Origin: a virus
IMG/VR virus record: IMGVR_UViG_3300021185_002489
Location: 1-61,839 of that record
Direction: 5' to 3' (one strand)
Length of the DNA stretch: 61,839 bases
Shown here: piece by piece, positions 1-9,766 of the stretch
Layout of the letters: each line of letters opens with the position of its first letter
Position numbering within the stretch: the first letter of the stretch is position 1
Notes under the pieces: generated by a model
What the model was told of the DNA's origin: nothing
The model's database searches: none
The model's input: the letters and a program-made list of their open reading frames with translations, nothing else
Made by a program: the position numbers and the translations under genes

Positions 1-3000
1 CGAAACAGGGAACTATGACGGTACTGCTTATATTGTAACTTATAACGAATATGATGGTACTGCTAGTAACGTAACGTATGCTACTGGTAAGTTTGGTAAT
101 GCTGCTGTATTTAATGGGAGTAGTAGTATTATAAATTTAGGAGATTTTTTTGATTTTTCAACGGAATCTTTTAGTATTTCTTGTTGGATTAATACATCTA
201 GTTTATCTTCTTCGCAGTGTATTTTTAGCCAGTGGTCAGGTACATCAAGTAACAGGGCTTTATTAGCAACTATTGAAACAAATGGTAATATTGCTGTATT
301 AGAAGGACACGGAAGTACGAATAACGGTTCTACTAGACCGATATCAACAACTGCAATAAGTACAAATACTTGGGTTCATTTTGTCTACACAAGGTCAGGA
401 ACAGAAGGAACTATTTTTATTAATGGAACAGAAGAAGATAGAAACGCTTTATCTAATACTATAAATAATAGTACTGAAGATTTTCAATTAGGTATGCAAC
501 AGGCATCCTCAAAACCATTTAATGGTTCAATAGACCAAGTAAGAATATATGACAAAGAACTTTCGGCAGCTAACGTATCTACACTTTACGCAGAAACACT
601 AGCGACATCACAAACTAACATATCTTTAAATGCACCTTCTGGAGTAGCATACTACAAAATGAATGATGCTACAGACGAAACAGGTTCTTATGATGGTACT
701 GCTACTAATGTTAATTTCAACGTAGCAGGTAAGTTTGGTAATGCAGGGGAGTTTAATGGGAGTAGTTATATTACAACGTCTTTAGATTTTGACACATTAA
801 CTGATTACTCTATTTCAATGTGGGTATATATACCAGCAACTTTAAGCGACAATACTTTTTTTGCAGGTACAATTGCTAATTCAAGTGGTTTAAACGGTAT
901 TTATTTTTTAATTAATACTAATAACACCATAAGATGGTATGAAAGAAACGCCTCTACATCAATAACAGCAATAACATCAACCGATACTATTACTGTTGGA
1001 GGTTGGAATCATATTGTAGGGGTTAGAAATGGTGGAACTAACTATTTATATGTTAATAACGGCACATCCGTATCAGCAAGTAATGCAGCTATAACACACA
1101 GTACAAACTTTACTTTTGGTAGATCAGGCGCTTATACAACAAGACCTTTAAACGGCAAAATAGACCAAGTACGCATATTCGACAGAGCAATAACATCAAA
1201 CGAAGTAACTACACTTTATGACGAGGTTTATTGTCAACCTACTATTGTACCTACAGATTATTTTGAACCTGTTATATATACGGGAAATGGTACTACTCAA
1301 TCAATAACTTCTTTGGATTTTCAACCAGATTTTACTTGGATAAAGTCAAGGACAGATGGAAGTCACTGGCATATTTTACACGATAGTATTAGGGGTGTTG
1401 GTAATAGATTATTTTCTAATGCAACTAATGCCCAAAGTTATTACGCTGCAAGTTTGCAATCATTTGATACAGACGGATTCACTTTAGGTGCAGATACAGA
1501 TGTGAATGCTAACGGAGATAACCACGTCGCTTGGAACTGGAAAGCAGGAGGTACAGCAGTACCAAACACAGATGGTACAACAACTTCTTATGTAAGTGCT
1601 AACCAAGATGCAGGATTTAGTATTGTAAAACACGGAGGTTCAAATACAATAACAGTTGGTCACGGATTAAGCCAAGCACCCGAGCTAATAATTCAAAAAA
1701 GAATTGATGGCTCAACAAATTGGATTGTTCACGTTGCATCTCTTGGATATACCCACAGACTTCAACTTAACACAACTGACAGTAAATTAAGTAACGGTAT
1801 ATTTACAAACGTAAATTCATCAACATTTTCATTCTTGTGGTCAAGCAATTCTTATGAGTATATTAACTACGCCTTCCACAGTGTGAAGGGTTTTTCTAAA
1901 ATAGGTTCTTACGTTGGAACTGGAGCAAGTAGTTATATTGTAACAGGGTTTAGACCTGCCTTTTTAATGGTAAAAGAGACGAGTACTTCTGGTAGTTGGT
2001 TTATGATTGATAACAAAAGGGGTATAGATAAAAGATTACTTGCTAATGTTAGTGATGCAGAAGCTGCAATAACTGGAGCATCATTTTTATCAAATGGATT
2101 TGAAGTTTCGGGAGGGTTAAGTTCCTCTTCAACAACCTACACCTTCCTAGCATTCGCAGAAGAGAACGCACAACCAGAACCAGTATTAGCTAATAGTTTT
2201 AACGTAGTTACTTATACAGGTAATGGCAGTACACAAGCTGTGACTGGATTAGGATTCCAGCCAGACCTTTTATGGGTAAAGAATCGTGACCAACCAGACA
2301 ACCATAGATTAGTAGATTCGATAAGAGGCGCTACAAATTATATAATACCTAATTTAACTAATACTCAAACTAATTCTTCGGCTAACGTTTCTTCATTAGA
2401 TTCTGATGGATTTACAGTAGGTACAGCATTATCCACAAATACTAATAACGAAGATTACGTGGCTTGGGCTTGGAAAGCATCTAATGATAGTACTATCAAT
2501 AATGACGGTAGTATATCAAGTGTGGTTAGTGCGAATCCTGCAAGTGGGTTTAGTGTTGTGAAGTATAAAGGGAATGGAACAAGCGGAGCAACCGTAGGAC
2601 ACGGATTAAATGCTGCTCCAGAGCTAATAATAACAAAAGGATTAAGTACAACTTATAATTGGAATGTTGTCACATCTTTGTTGCAAAATGGATATTTAGA
2701 GTTAAATAAGACATCAGCATTTAATTCCAATTCGTCAAGATATATTACGGCAGGTGCTACTACAAACAGTTTAACAGATTATGTTCAGTTTAATCAAAAC
2801 AATATTGACCATATCGCCTACTGCTTCCATTCAGTAGATGGTTATCAGAAGATAGGGAGTTATACGGGGAATGGAGGAACATTATCAGTTACAACAGGAT
2901 TTGCTCCAAGATTCGTAATGCTTAAACCATCATCTTTAGCAGATAATTGGATGATATACGATAATTTAAGAGGAGAAGACATTGTATTATTTCCTAACGT

Positions 3001-3124
3001 ATCTAATGGTGATACTACATATACAGGTAGGTTTAGTTTTTTAAGCGATGGATTTGAATTATCTACAAGCAATTCAGGGTGGAATGGGAATGGTAGTACA
3101 TACATTTATTTAGCAATAGCATAA
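1..3124 (+). CDS. Tail fibre / adhesin with LamG domains, 5' end outside window
   Basis: The frame is open from base 2 to the stop at 3124 (over 1040 residues), so the gene begins before the window. Two concanavalin/LamG-like domains come first (roughly bases 2-600 and 640-1220), each with the YDGTA...GKFGNAG.FNGSS opening and a DQVRI(Y/F)D...LY close. Then two copies of a different module follow (about 1260-2170 and 2190-3124), each opening with YTGNGTTQ/YTGNGSTQ and holding a DSIRG box, an AWxWKA box, a VGHGL box and FHSVxGxxKIGSY. LamG domains bind sugars, so this is most likely a host-receptor-binding fibre. It ends four bases before the holin gene. The module duplication inside one protein is clear; the receptor is unknown. 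Confidence 0.85.
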   Translation, partial: ETGNYDGTAYIVTYNEYDGTASNVTYATGKFGNAAVFNGSSSIINLGDFFDFSTESFSISCWINTSSLSSSQCIFSQWSGTSSNRALLATIETNGNIAVLEGHGSTNNGSTRPISTTAISTNTWVHFVYTRSGTEGTIFINGTEEDRNALSNTINNSTEDFQLGMQQASSKPFNGSIDQVRIYDKELSAANVSTLYAETLATSQTNISLNAPSGVAYYKMNDATDETGSYDGTATNVNFNVAGKFGNAGEFNGSSYITTSLDFDTLTDYSISMWVYIPATLSDNTFFAGTIANSSGLNGIYFLINTNNTIRWYERNASTSITAITSTDTITVGGWNHIVGVRNGGTNYLYVNNGTSVSASNAAITHSTNFTFGRSGAYTTRPLNGKIDQVRIFDRAITSNEVTTLYDEVYCQPTIVPTDYFEPVIYTGNGTTQSITSLDFQPDFTWIKSRTDGSHWHILHDSIRGVGNRLFSNATNAQSYYAASLQSFDTDGFTLGADTDVNANGDNHVAWNWKAGGTAVPNTDGTTTSYVSANQDAGFSIVKHGGSNTITVGHGLSQAPELIIQKRIDGSTNWIVHVASLGYTHRLQLNTTDSKLSNGIFTNVNSSTFSFLWSSNSYEYINYAFHSVKGFSKIGSYVGTGASSYIVTGFRPAFLMVKETSTSGSWFMIDNKRGIDKRLLANVSDAEAAITGASFLSNGFEVSGGLSSSSTTYTFLAFAEENAQPEPVLANSFNVVTYTGNGSTQAVTGLGFQPDLLWVKNRDQPDNHRLVDSIRGATNYIIPNLTNTQTNSSANVSSLDSDGFTVGTALSTNTNNEDYVAWAWKASNDSTINNDGSISSVVSANPASGFSVVKYKGNGTSGATVGHGLNAAPELIITKGLSTTYNWNVVTSLLQNGYLELNKTSAFNSNSSRYITAGATTNSLTDYVQFNQNNIDHIAYCFHSVDGYQKIGSYTGNGGTLSVTTGFAPRFVMLKPSSLADNWMIYDNLRGEDIVLFPNVSNGDTTYTGRFSFLSDGFELSTSNSGWNGNGSTYIYLAIA

Positions 3125-3127
3125 ACA

Positions 3128-3541
3128 ATGGAAAAAAAAAAATTTAAAGATACCGGTGTTGGTAAATTTTTATTAGATAAAATACCCAGCGTTGTTGGAG
3201 CTATTGCTGGCGATACGCCTGTTGGCTCCGTAATACAAGCTATAATTGGTGGTTCAGATATGAGCGATGCTGATAAAGAAATTGCTCTTGAAAAATTAAA
3301 AATGGAACGTGCTGAAATAGATGGTACGACAAAAAGATGGGTAGCTGATGCGAGATCAGGCTCTTGGCTAGCTTCAAACGTAAGACCTTTGGTTCTTGTG
3401 TTTTTAACAGTTAGTTATGTAGCAGGATGGTATATGGGTTACCCATTAGATTCAATAACTGGGTTACTTACAATTGTGATCGGAGGATATTTTGGTTCAC
3501 GAGGAGTAGAAAAGGTTTTTGGTAATAATAAACATAGATAA
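3128..3541 (+). CDS. Holin-like membrane protein (GTA holin 3TM type)
   Basis: The protein has 137 residues: an amphipathic Gly/Ala-rich N-terminus, a central charged helix, the motif RWVADARSGSWLASNVRPL around residues 71-90, two hydrophobic segments (about 90-107 and 112-125), and an ending with GGYFGSRGVEK. The W..D..S.SWL..N.RPL signature followed by membrane segments and GSRG.EK fits the family of three-TM holins found in gene transfer agents and phages. Holins open the inner membrane at lysis. The endopeptidase gene is 150 bases downstream, which supports a lysis cassette. The stop codon overlaps the next start (TAATG). Confidence 0.75.
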   Translation: MEKKKFKDTGVGKFLLDKIPSVVGAIAGDTPVGSVIQAIIGGSDMSDADKEIALEKLKMERAEIDGTTKRWVADARSGSWLASNVRPLVLVFLTVSYVAGWYMGYPLDSITGLLTIVIGGYFGSRGVEKVFGNNKHR

Positions 3542-3690
3542 TGATACAAGACTTAAAAATCTTTGGAATAAACGTAGTTGCAATGGTGTTTTCAATAGTG
3601 CCTGAAATAAATGTAGTACTACAGACAATAGTTTTATTGTTATCAATTGGATATACAATATTAATGATAATAAAAAAATCAAAAGAATAG
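3541..3690 (+). CDS. Small two-helix membrane protein, possible second holin or antiholin
   Basis: This 49-residue frame starts at the ATG overlapping the stop of the previous gene (TAATG) and ends four bases before the endopeptidase start. It is almost wholly hydrophobic, with segments around residues 8-20 and 25-43, and ends in a KKSKE tail. Position between holin-like and endolysin genes and the shape suggest a lysis helper. There is no recognisable family signature. Confidence 0.6.
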   Translation: MIQDLKIFGINVVAMVFSIVPEINVVLQTIVLLLSIGYTILMIIKKSKE

Positions 3691-3694
3691 CGTC

Positions 3695-4039
3695 ATGAAA
3701 TACTTTAATGAATCTGAATTTAAAGAGTTTAGCAAAATGGACTCAAATCTTCTTGAAAAATTAGATAATTTAAGAGAAGTTTATGGATATCCCATAAAAT
3801 TAACATCAACCTATAGATCGCCTGATCATCCTATTGAAGCTAAAAAATCTAAACCTGGCGAACACGCTTATGGTGCAGCTGTTGATATTGCATGTGTAGG
3901 AGGTGAAGCAACATTTAAATTAGTTAAAGCAGCTATAGAGGTTGGTTTTACTAGAATAGGTATAAGCAGAAAAAATAACTTTGTTCACGTAGGGATTGGA
4001 TACGAAGGTGCTCCTCCTATTACAATATGGACATACTAA
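3695..4039 (+). CDS. Peptidase M15 family endolysin (L-alanyl-D-glutamate / D-Ala carboxypeptidase-like)
   Basis: The protein has 114 residues. It has the layout of the small M15 peptidases: STYRSPDHP near residue 38, then H57-x6-D64 in GEHAYGAAVDIA and a final H98 in FVHVGI. These three residues are the usual zinc ligands, with H96/H98 region completing the site. M15 enzymes cut the peptide stems of peptidoglycan. It lies directly after two holin-like genes, so it is the likely endolysin. No signal peptide is present, consistent with holin-dependent release. Confidence 0.85.
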   Translation: MKYFNESEFKEFSKMDSNLLEKLDNLREVYGYPIKLTSTYRSPDHPIEAKKSKPGEHAYGAAVDIACVGGEATFKLVKAAIEVGFTRIGISRKNNFVHVGIGYEGAPPITIWTY

Positions 4040-4048
4040 ATAAATTAA

Positions 4049-4267
4049 ATGAAATTAATTAGAAAAATAAGCGTAGGTACAGATTATAAAAATGAAGCTA
4101 TGCATTACTCAGTAGGTCAAGAAGTTTATGGTGGACATAAGATATGCGACATACTAGATGACGAGGGGGGTTATAAAATTTATATTACAAAAAACAAAGA
4201 GGTATTACCGTGGAAGTATTTTAATTCAAACATGGCTGTATCTATAGAATACAATTTAGACTATTAA
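4049..4267 (+). CDS. Hypothetical protein, 72 aa
   Basis: A short beta-rich protein with no family that I recognise. It starts after an AATTAAATG context with no Shine-Dalgarno box, and its stop is immediately followed by the start of the next gene (TAAATG), so the two are probably translationally coupled. It lies between the endolysin and the tandem GroES-like gene. Confidence 0.6.
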   Translation: MKLIRKISVGTDYKNEAMHYSVGQEVYGGHKICDILDDEGGYKIYITKNKEVLPWKYFNSNMAVSIEYNLDY

Positions 4268-4852
4268 ATGAAATCACTTTTTAATTATATTATATCTACT
4301 GAATCAAGGTACAACAATAAAGTAAATGTTGACCAAAAAGAATTAATACTTAATACGGAGATCAGCGAGCGTGACTATATGTTTGTTAATAGAATAGGTA
4401 CTATCGTTAATGAACCCGCATATGGAGTAACTTTAAAGACCCCTAAAAAGGGAGACACTGTAATTGTGCATCATAATGTTTTTAGAAGATGGATTGATAT
4501 AAGGGGTGAAGAAAAAAACAGTGCAAGCTTTTTAAAAGAAAACGAATACTTTGTAGCTCCAGATCAGATATTTGCTTATAAAAGAAATAAAGAATGGCAC
4601 TGTCCAAATGAGTATTGCTTTGTAAGCCCTTTAGATATTAAAGACGCATGGTCTCCTGAGACTGAGCAAAAATTAAAAGGTGAGCTTGTGTATAGCAACG
4701 ACGAATTAGGGTCCTTAGGTATAACCTTAGGAGATATCGTGGGCTTTACACCAGACTCTGAATATGAGTTCGAAATAGAGGGAAAGAAATTATATAGAAT
4801 TTTATCTAATCAAGTTACAATAAATTATGGACAGAAGAAAACGAGTAATTGA
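4268..4852 (+). CDS. Tandem GroES-like (co-chaperonin fold) protein
   Basis: The protein has 194 residues. Residues about 30-115 look like a GroES barrel: RIGTIVNEP, then KKGDTVIVHHNVFR in the place of the GroES VKVGD.V.F strand, then ENEYFVAPDQIFAYK in the place of the final E.YLI..DDILA strand. Residues about 118-190 repeat the pattern with KGELVYS, TLGDIVGFTPDSEYEF and GKKLYRILSNQVTIN. This resembles two GroES folds in one chain. T4 gp31 shows that phages may encode divergent co-chaperonins for capsid folding. The gene is four genes upstream of the capsid gene and overlaps the next one by 26 bases. The fold assignment is from pattern only. Confidence 0.55.
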   Translation: MKSLFNYIISTESRYNNKVNVDQKELILNTEISERDYMFVNRIGTIVNEPAYGVTLKTPKKGDTVIVHHNVFRRWIDIRGEEKNSASFLKENEYFVAPDQIFAYKRNKEWHCPNEYCFVSPLDIKDAWSPETEQKLKGELVYSNDELGSLGITLGDIVGFTPDSEYEFEIEGKKLYRILSNQVTINYGQKKTSN

Positions 4853-5072
4853 AGCTGCTGAAAAAGCTTTAGTAGAACTTGAAAAAGTTATTAAACAAAA
4901 TATAGATTTACAAGAATTAGATCCTGAAAAAGCAAAAACAGCGGCACAAGCAAAATGGGTGGCAATTGAAGACTCTTTAAAAATAATTGAAAAAATTGAA
5001 GAGCTTGCAGAAAAAAAAATAGAAAATAAAAAATCAGAAGCTTTTATGGGTGTTGAAAATAGAGTTAAATAA
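4827..5072 (+). CDS. Small helical protein, candidate small terminase subunit
   Basis: An 81-residue, highly charged, all-helical protein. It overlaps the previous gene by 26 bases and its stop overlaps the start of the large terminase (TAATG). Its place, size and helical, basic N-terminus fit a small terminase subunit, but no DNA-binding helix-turn-helix is obvious, so the function is inferred from position. Confidence 0.5.
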   Translation: MDRRKRVIEAAEKALVELEKVIKQNIDLQELDPEKAKTAAQAKWVAIEDSLKIIEKIEELAEKKIENKKSEAFMGVENRVK

Positions 5073-7312
5073 TGTACAAACAAACTTTATATAAAATACA
5101 CACAGATCACTTATCTGATAAAAAGATAAAGAAAGATAATAAATATAAAAAATTTAATTACGGTTATAACGAAGAATTAGATTGCGTTATAATAAGTAAA
5201 GATGGTACTTTAGGTGATATATATGAAATTCAAGGTCTAAAGGTAGGAATACCTAAAACTCCAAATAAAATAAATGGTGAAGACCTTAAAAAAGAAGATC
5301 AAGTATTTAAACAAATATCTAAACCTGCATCGCTTAGTGGAATAAAAAATTTAATTGATTTTAAAGAATATGCAGAAGATGTTAAAGAACAATACTATGA
5401 ATATATTGAAAATGAGTTTAATTATCGTTCTAATGGCTACTGGTTCATGTGCAACAATGAACCTTGTTACATTACAGGATCGCACTATATATACCTCAAC
5501 TGGACAAAAATTGACGTTGGATCACCTGATTTTAGGCAAGCAAACAGAATATTTTACTACTTTTGGGAAGCTTGCAAGGCAGATAGAAGATCTTACGGCA
5601 TGTGTTACCTTAAGAACAGACGATCTGGGTTTAGCTTTATGGCATCCTCAGAAACAGTTAACTTGGCAACAATATCAAAAGATTCTAGATTTGGGATCTT
5701 ATCTAAGACTGGTGCAGATGCAAAGAAGATGTTCACAGATAAGGTGGTACCAATATCCATTAATTACCCGTTCTTTTTCAAACCAATACAGGACGGTATG
5801 GAAAGACCCAAAACAGAACTATCCTATAAAATTCCGTCCAGAAGACTCACAAGAAACTCCATCAAGGAGAGTTATAGCCAGGAGGAACGTAGGCAGGAAT
5901 TACGAGGGCTTGACACCACGATCGACTGGAAGAACACGGGCGACAACTCGTACGATGGAGAGAAATTACAACTCCTCGTCCACGACGAATCGGGGAAATG
6001 GGAAAAGCCGGATAATATCCTCAACAACTGGAGGGTCACGAAAACGTGTCTCAGGCTCGGTGCAAAAATAGTTGGCAAGTGCATGATGGGATCTACATCT
6101 AATGCAATTGATAAAGGAGGTGATAATTTTAAAAAATTATATTACAATTCAGATGTTACAAATAGAAACCGCAATGGCCAGACTGCAAGTGGACTATATT
6201 CTTTGTTCATACCTATGGAATGGGGATACGAAGGGTTTATTGATAAATTCGGATATCCTGTCTTCGAAGCTCCATCAGAACCGATTAAAGGAATTGATGG
6301 AGAGCAGATTTTTAATGGAGTCATCGATCATTGGAACAACGAGGTCGAAGGTTTAAAAAATGATAGTGATGCTCTTAACGAGTATTATAGACAATTTCCA
6401 AGATCTGAAAAACACGCGTTTAGAGATGAAACTGTAAATTCTTTATTTAATCTAACTAAAATATATGAACAAGTAGATTATAATGAGGAGATGACTTTAA
6501 AAGGTTATGTAACAAGAGGATCTTTTTCTTGGAAAAATGGAATAAAAGATACAGAGGTTGTATGGTCACCAAATAAAACAGGAAGATTCAATCTATCTTG
6601 GATACCACCTGTTTCTTTACAAAATAATATAATTACAAAAAATGGAACTAAATACCCTGGTAATGATGGCCTTGGATCCTTCGGCTGCGATAGTTATGAC
6701 ATTAGTGGTACTGTCGGTGGTGGCGGTTCTAATGGCGCTCTTCACGGATTAACAACCTGGAGCATGGTTAGTGACGTTCCAAACAGTAAATTTTTTTTAG
6801 AATATATTGCAAGACCACAAACCGCAGAAATATTTTTTGAAGATGTGCTTATGGCGTGTATATTCTATGGCATGCCTATATTAGCAGAAAATAACAAACC
6901 AAGATTATTATATCATTTTAAAAGAAGGGGTTATAGAGGTTTTTCTATGAACCGCCCCGATAAAACAAAAATTAAATTATCTAAAACAGAATTAGAGCTA
7001 GGTGGAATACCTAACTCTTCGGAAGATATTAGACAAGCACACGCCGCTGCAATTGAAACGTACATAGAATCTCATGTAGGTAACTTAGGTGAATCTCACG
7101 GAAATATGTATTTTCAAAGAACCTTAGAAGATTGGGCTAGATTTGATATTTCAAAGCGAACAGCACATGATGCTTCTATTAGTAGTGGACTTGCTATAAT
7201 GGCTTGTCAAAAACATTTATACCGCCCCGTAGGGGAAAGAAAAATAAAAAAGCTTGATTTTGGATTATCTAAATATACAAATTCAGGATTAAGAAGTCAG
7301 ATAATAAAGTAA
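5072..7312 (+). CDS. Terminase large subunit
   Basis: The protein has 746 residues. It shows an N-terminal region with TGSHYIYLNW and the deviant Walker A stretch KNRRSGFS (about residues 179-187), a Walker B-like LLVHDESGKW (about 299-308), the coupling motif MMGSTSNA (about 337) and a C-terminal nuclease half with acidic motif GCDSYD (about 537) and late Asp in AHDASISSG (about 698). The ATPase packs DNA through the portal and the RNase H-like nuclease cuts it. TerL of crAss-like and related phages shares the TG.HY.Y.NW and RR.GFS features. Bases about 5770-6070 within the gene are near 50% GC, far above the surrounding gene. Confidence 0.9.
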   Translation: MYKQTLYKIHTDHLSDKKIKKDNKYKKFNYGYNEELDCVIISKDGTLGDIYEIQGLKVGIPKTPNKINGEDLKKEDQVFKQISKPASLSGIKNLIDFKEYAEDVKEQYYEYIENEFNYRSNGYWFMCNNEPCYITGSHYIYLNWTKIDVGSPDFRQANRIFYYFWEACKADRRSYGMCYLKNRRSGFSFMASSETVNLATISKDSRFGILSKTGADAKKMFTDKVVPISINYPFFFKPIQDGMERPKTELSYKIPSRRLTRNSIKESYSQEERRQELRGLDTTIDWKNTGDNSYDGEKLQLLVHDESGKWEKPDNILNNWRVTKTCLRLGAKIVGKCMMGSTSNAIDKGGDNFKKLYYNSDVTNRNRNGQTASGLYSLFIPMEWGYEGFIDKFGYPVFEAPSEPIKGIDGEQIFNGVIDHWNNEVEGLKNDSDALNEYYRQFPRSEKHAFRDETVNSLFNLTKIYEQVDYNEEMTLKGYVTRGSFSWKNGIKDTEVVWSPNKTGRFNLSWIPPVSLQNNIITKNGTKYPGNDGLGSFGCDSYDISGTVGGGGSNGALHGLTTWSMVSDVPNSKFFLEYIARPQTAEIFFEDVLMACIFYGMPILAENNKPRLLYHFKRRGYRGFSMNRPDKTKIKLSKTELELGGIPNSSEDIRQAHAAAIETYIESHVGNLGESHGNMYFQRTLEDWARFDISKRTAHDASISSGLAIMACQKHLYRPVGERKIKKLDFGLSKYTNSGLRSQIIK

Positions 7313-7314
7313 AT

Positions 7315-9735
7315 ATGGCAAAAAATAAAGGACAAATAACACAGTTTCCGAGTCAAGCGGTTTCAGATGCGGTTAAAAAATCTAAAGATTATGGTTTATC
7401 TGTAGCTAGAGCAATTGAGCAAGATTGGTTTAACAAGGATAACGGGTCCGGAAGATATTACCAAACACGTGATGAATATCATAGACTAAGATTATACGCT
7501 AGAGGAGAGCAGTCAATAAAAAAATACAAAGATGAATTTGCCATTAATGGAGATCTTTCTTATTTAAACCTTGACTGGAAGCCAGTACCTATCGTACCTA
7601 AGTTTGTAGATATAGTTGTAAACGGTATGCAAGATAGACTTTTTAGTATTAAAGCTTTTGCTCAAGACCAAATATCAACTGGTAAAAGAACAAAGTTTGT
7701 TAATAATATTCAAAGGGATTTAGCTGCTAAAAAAATACTAGCAGATATTGAAGCGGAATTAGGTGTTAATGCTAGAAATGTTCCAGAAGAGGATCTGCCT
7801 GCGAATACAGAAGAGCTTGAACTTTTTATGCAGCTTAATTATAAGCAGGGTATTGAAATTGCTCAGGAGCAGGCTATAAACAATGTTTTTCTTTCAAACA
7901 AATACGACGAAATAAAAAGCAGAATTGATTACGATTTAGCTGTTATAGGTATTGGGTGTGCTAAGCATTCTTTCAATAACACTGACGGTATCAAACTTGA
8001 CTATGTAGACCCTTCAAATTTAGTATGGTCTTACACAGAAGATCCTAATTTTTCTGATTGTTATTATTTTGGTGAAGTAAAAAAAATAAAATTAAACGAA
8101 TTAAAAAAGCAATTCCCATCTTTAACAGATGAAAAAATTGCTGAGTATACAAAAAAAGGTTCAAACTGGGTAGATTATAATAGTATAGGTAACAAAAGCG
8201 GTAGTGCTATTGATGATAATAATGTTGTTACTGTTTTATATTTTAATTGGAAAACTTGGGAAAACAACGTATATAAAATAAAAGAAACTTCTACTGGCGC
8301 AGAAAAAGCAATTCCTAAAGACGATTCATTTGATCCACCTAAGGATAAAAGAACACGTTTTCAGAAAGTAGCTCAAGCTAGGGAGGTTATATATGAAGGA
8401 GCCTTTATATTAGGAACTAAGGAGTTATTGAAGTGGGAAAAAGCTACTAATATGATTCGACCATTATCTAATACAAATAAGGTAATGATGAATTATATAG
8501 CCAGTGCTCCAAGACTTTACAAAGGCAACATAAATTCTTTAGTGTCTAAAATGACACCTTATGCGGATTTATTGCAATTAACACATTTAAAACTACAGCA
8601 AGCAATACAAAGAATGACACCTTCAGGTGTTTATTTAGATGCTGATGGTTTAGCTGAAATTGATTTAGGAAACGGTACAAGTTACAATCCGCAGGAAGCA
8701 TTAAATATGTATTTCCAAACAGGATCTATAATTGGGCGTTCACAAACTGTAGATGGTGAAATGAATCCAGGCAAAGTGCCTATTCAAGAACTACCTGGAG
8801 GTGGTGGCAATCAAATTCAAATATTAATAGGTGCATACAATCAGTACATACAAATGATGCGTGATGTTACTGGTTTAAATGAAGCAAGAGATGGTTCTGA
8901 TCCAGATCCTAAAGCTTTAGTTGGTGTTCAAAAGCTAGCTGCAGCAAATAGTAATACAGCAACTAGACATATATTAACTAGTAGCATGTTTATTACCACA
9001 AGTTTAGCAGAAGCAATTTCTTTACGATTTAAAGACGTATTAGAATTTCATCCTTCTAAAGAAGCTTTTATAACAGCATTAGGTAGATTTACTGTGGGGT
9101 CTTTAGAGGAGCTAAAAGACTTGCATATACATGATTTTGGTATATTTCTAGAGTTAGAACCTGACCAAGAAGAAAAGCAAATGCTCGAAGCTAATATACA
9201 GGTAGCGCTTTCACAAGGAAGTATATTTTTAGAAGATGCTATCGATATAAGAGAAATAAACAACACGAAATTAGCTAATCAACTTTTAAAGTTTAGAAGA
9301 ATTAAAAAACAACAAGTTGACCAAGCACAAGCTCAAGCAGCAAGTGCGGCGCAAGCAGAGGCTCAGGGTCAAGCTCAAATTGTTGTCGAGCAAGCTAAAG
9401 CTCAAGCAGAACAAGTTAAAACAGAATCTAAAATACAAGTTTCAACAGCTGAAAACGAATTGTCTATTAAAAAGATGGAAGTTGAAGCTAGAACAAAAAG
9501 AGAACTTATGCAATATGAGTTTGATTTAAATGTTCAATTAAAACAATTAGAACTACAAGCTCAAAAAGAATTAGTAGAAAAACAAAGTGAAACTCAAAAA
9601 GAGATAGCTAACACAAAAGTTAGTGCATCTAAAATAACCGGCCCACCAGATACAGGTAAGCCACAAAAATCTTTTGAATCTAAAGGTAATGACGTTTTAG
9701 GAGGTTTTGATTTATCAAGATTTGAGCCTAGATAA
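7315..9735 (+). CDS. Portal protein
   Basis: The protein has 806 residues. The N-terminus contains the pattern YARGEQ...LNLDW..VPIVPKFVDIVVNGM (about residues 62-108), which I associate with portals of crAss-like and related marine phages. A middle region is followed by a long Gln/Ala/Glu-rich coiled coil (about 650-770), which fits the portal barrel/crown. The portal is the dodecameric ring that nucleates capsid assembly and forms the DNA channel. It follows terminase by two bases and precedes scaffold and capsid, the usual order. Confidence 0.88.
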   Translation: MAKNKGQITQFPSQAVSDAVKKSKDYGLSVARAIEQDWFNKDNGSGRYYQTRDEYHRLRLYARGEQSIKKYKDEFAINGDLSYLNLDWKPVPIVPKFVDIVVNGMQDRLFSIKAFAQDQISTGKRTKFVNNIQRDLAAKKILADIEAELGVNARNVPEEDLPANTEELELFMQLNYKQGIEIAQEQAINNVFLSNKYDEIKSRIDYDLAVIGIGCAKHSFNNTDGIKLDYVDPSNLVWSYTEDPNFSDCYYFGEVKKIKLNELKKQFPSLTDEKIAEYTKKGSNWVDYNSIGNKSGSAIDDNNVVTVLYFNWKTWENNVYKIKETSTGAEKAIPKDDSFDPPKDKRTRFQKVAQAREVIYEGAFILGTKELLKWEKATNMIRPLSNTNKVMMNYIASAPRLYKGNINSLVSKMTPYADLLQLTHLKLQQAIQRMTPSGVYLDADGLAEIDLGNGTSYNPQEALNMYFQTGSIIGRSQTVDGEMNPGKVPIQELPGGGGNQIQILIGAYNQYIQMMRDVTGLNEARDGSDPDPKALVGVQKLAAANSNTATRHILTSSMFITTSLAEAISLRFKDVLEFHPSKEAFITALGRFTVGSLEELKDLHIHDFGIFLELEPDQEEKQMLEANIQVALSQGSIFLEDAIDIREINNTKLANQLLKFRRIKKQQVDQAQAQAASAAQAEAQGQAQIVVEQAKAQAEQVKTESKIQVSTAENELSIKKMEVEARTKRELMQYEFDLNVQLKQLELQAQKELVEKQSETQKEIANTKVSASKITGPPDTGKPQKSFESKGNDVLGGFDLSRFEPR

Positions 9736-9766
9736 AACTATTTAAACTATTTTATTATATACAATT

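Noticed and set aside
5355-6071. A 238-codon frame inside the terminase gene on the same strand
   Set aside because: It is the +1 shadow of the terminase frame, whose conserved ATPase and nuclease motifs are continuous; the product has no recognisable composition or start context. The unusual GC patch creates stop-poor alternative frames.
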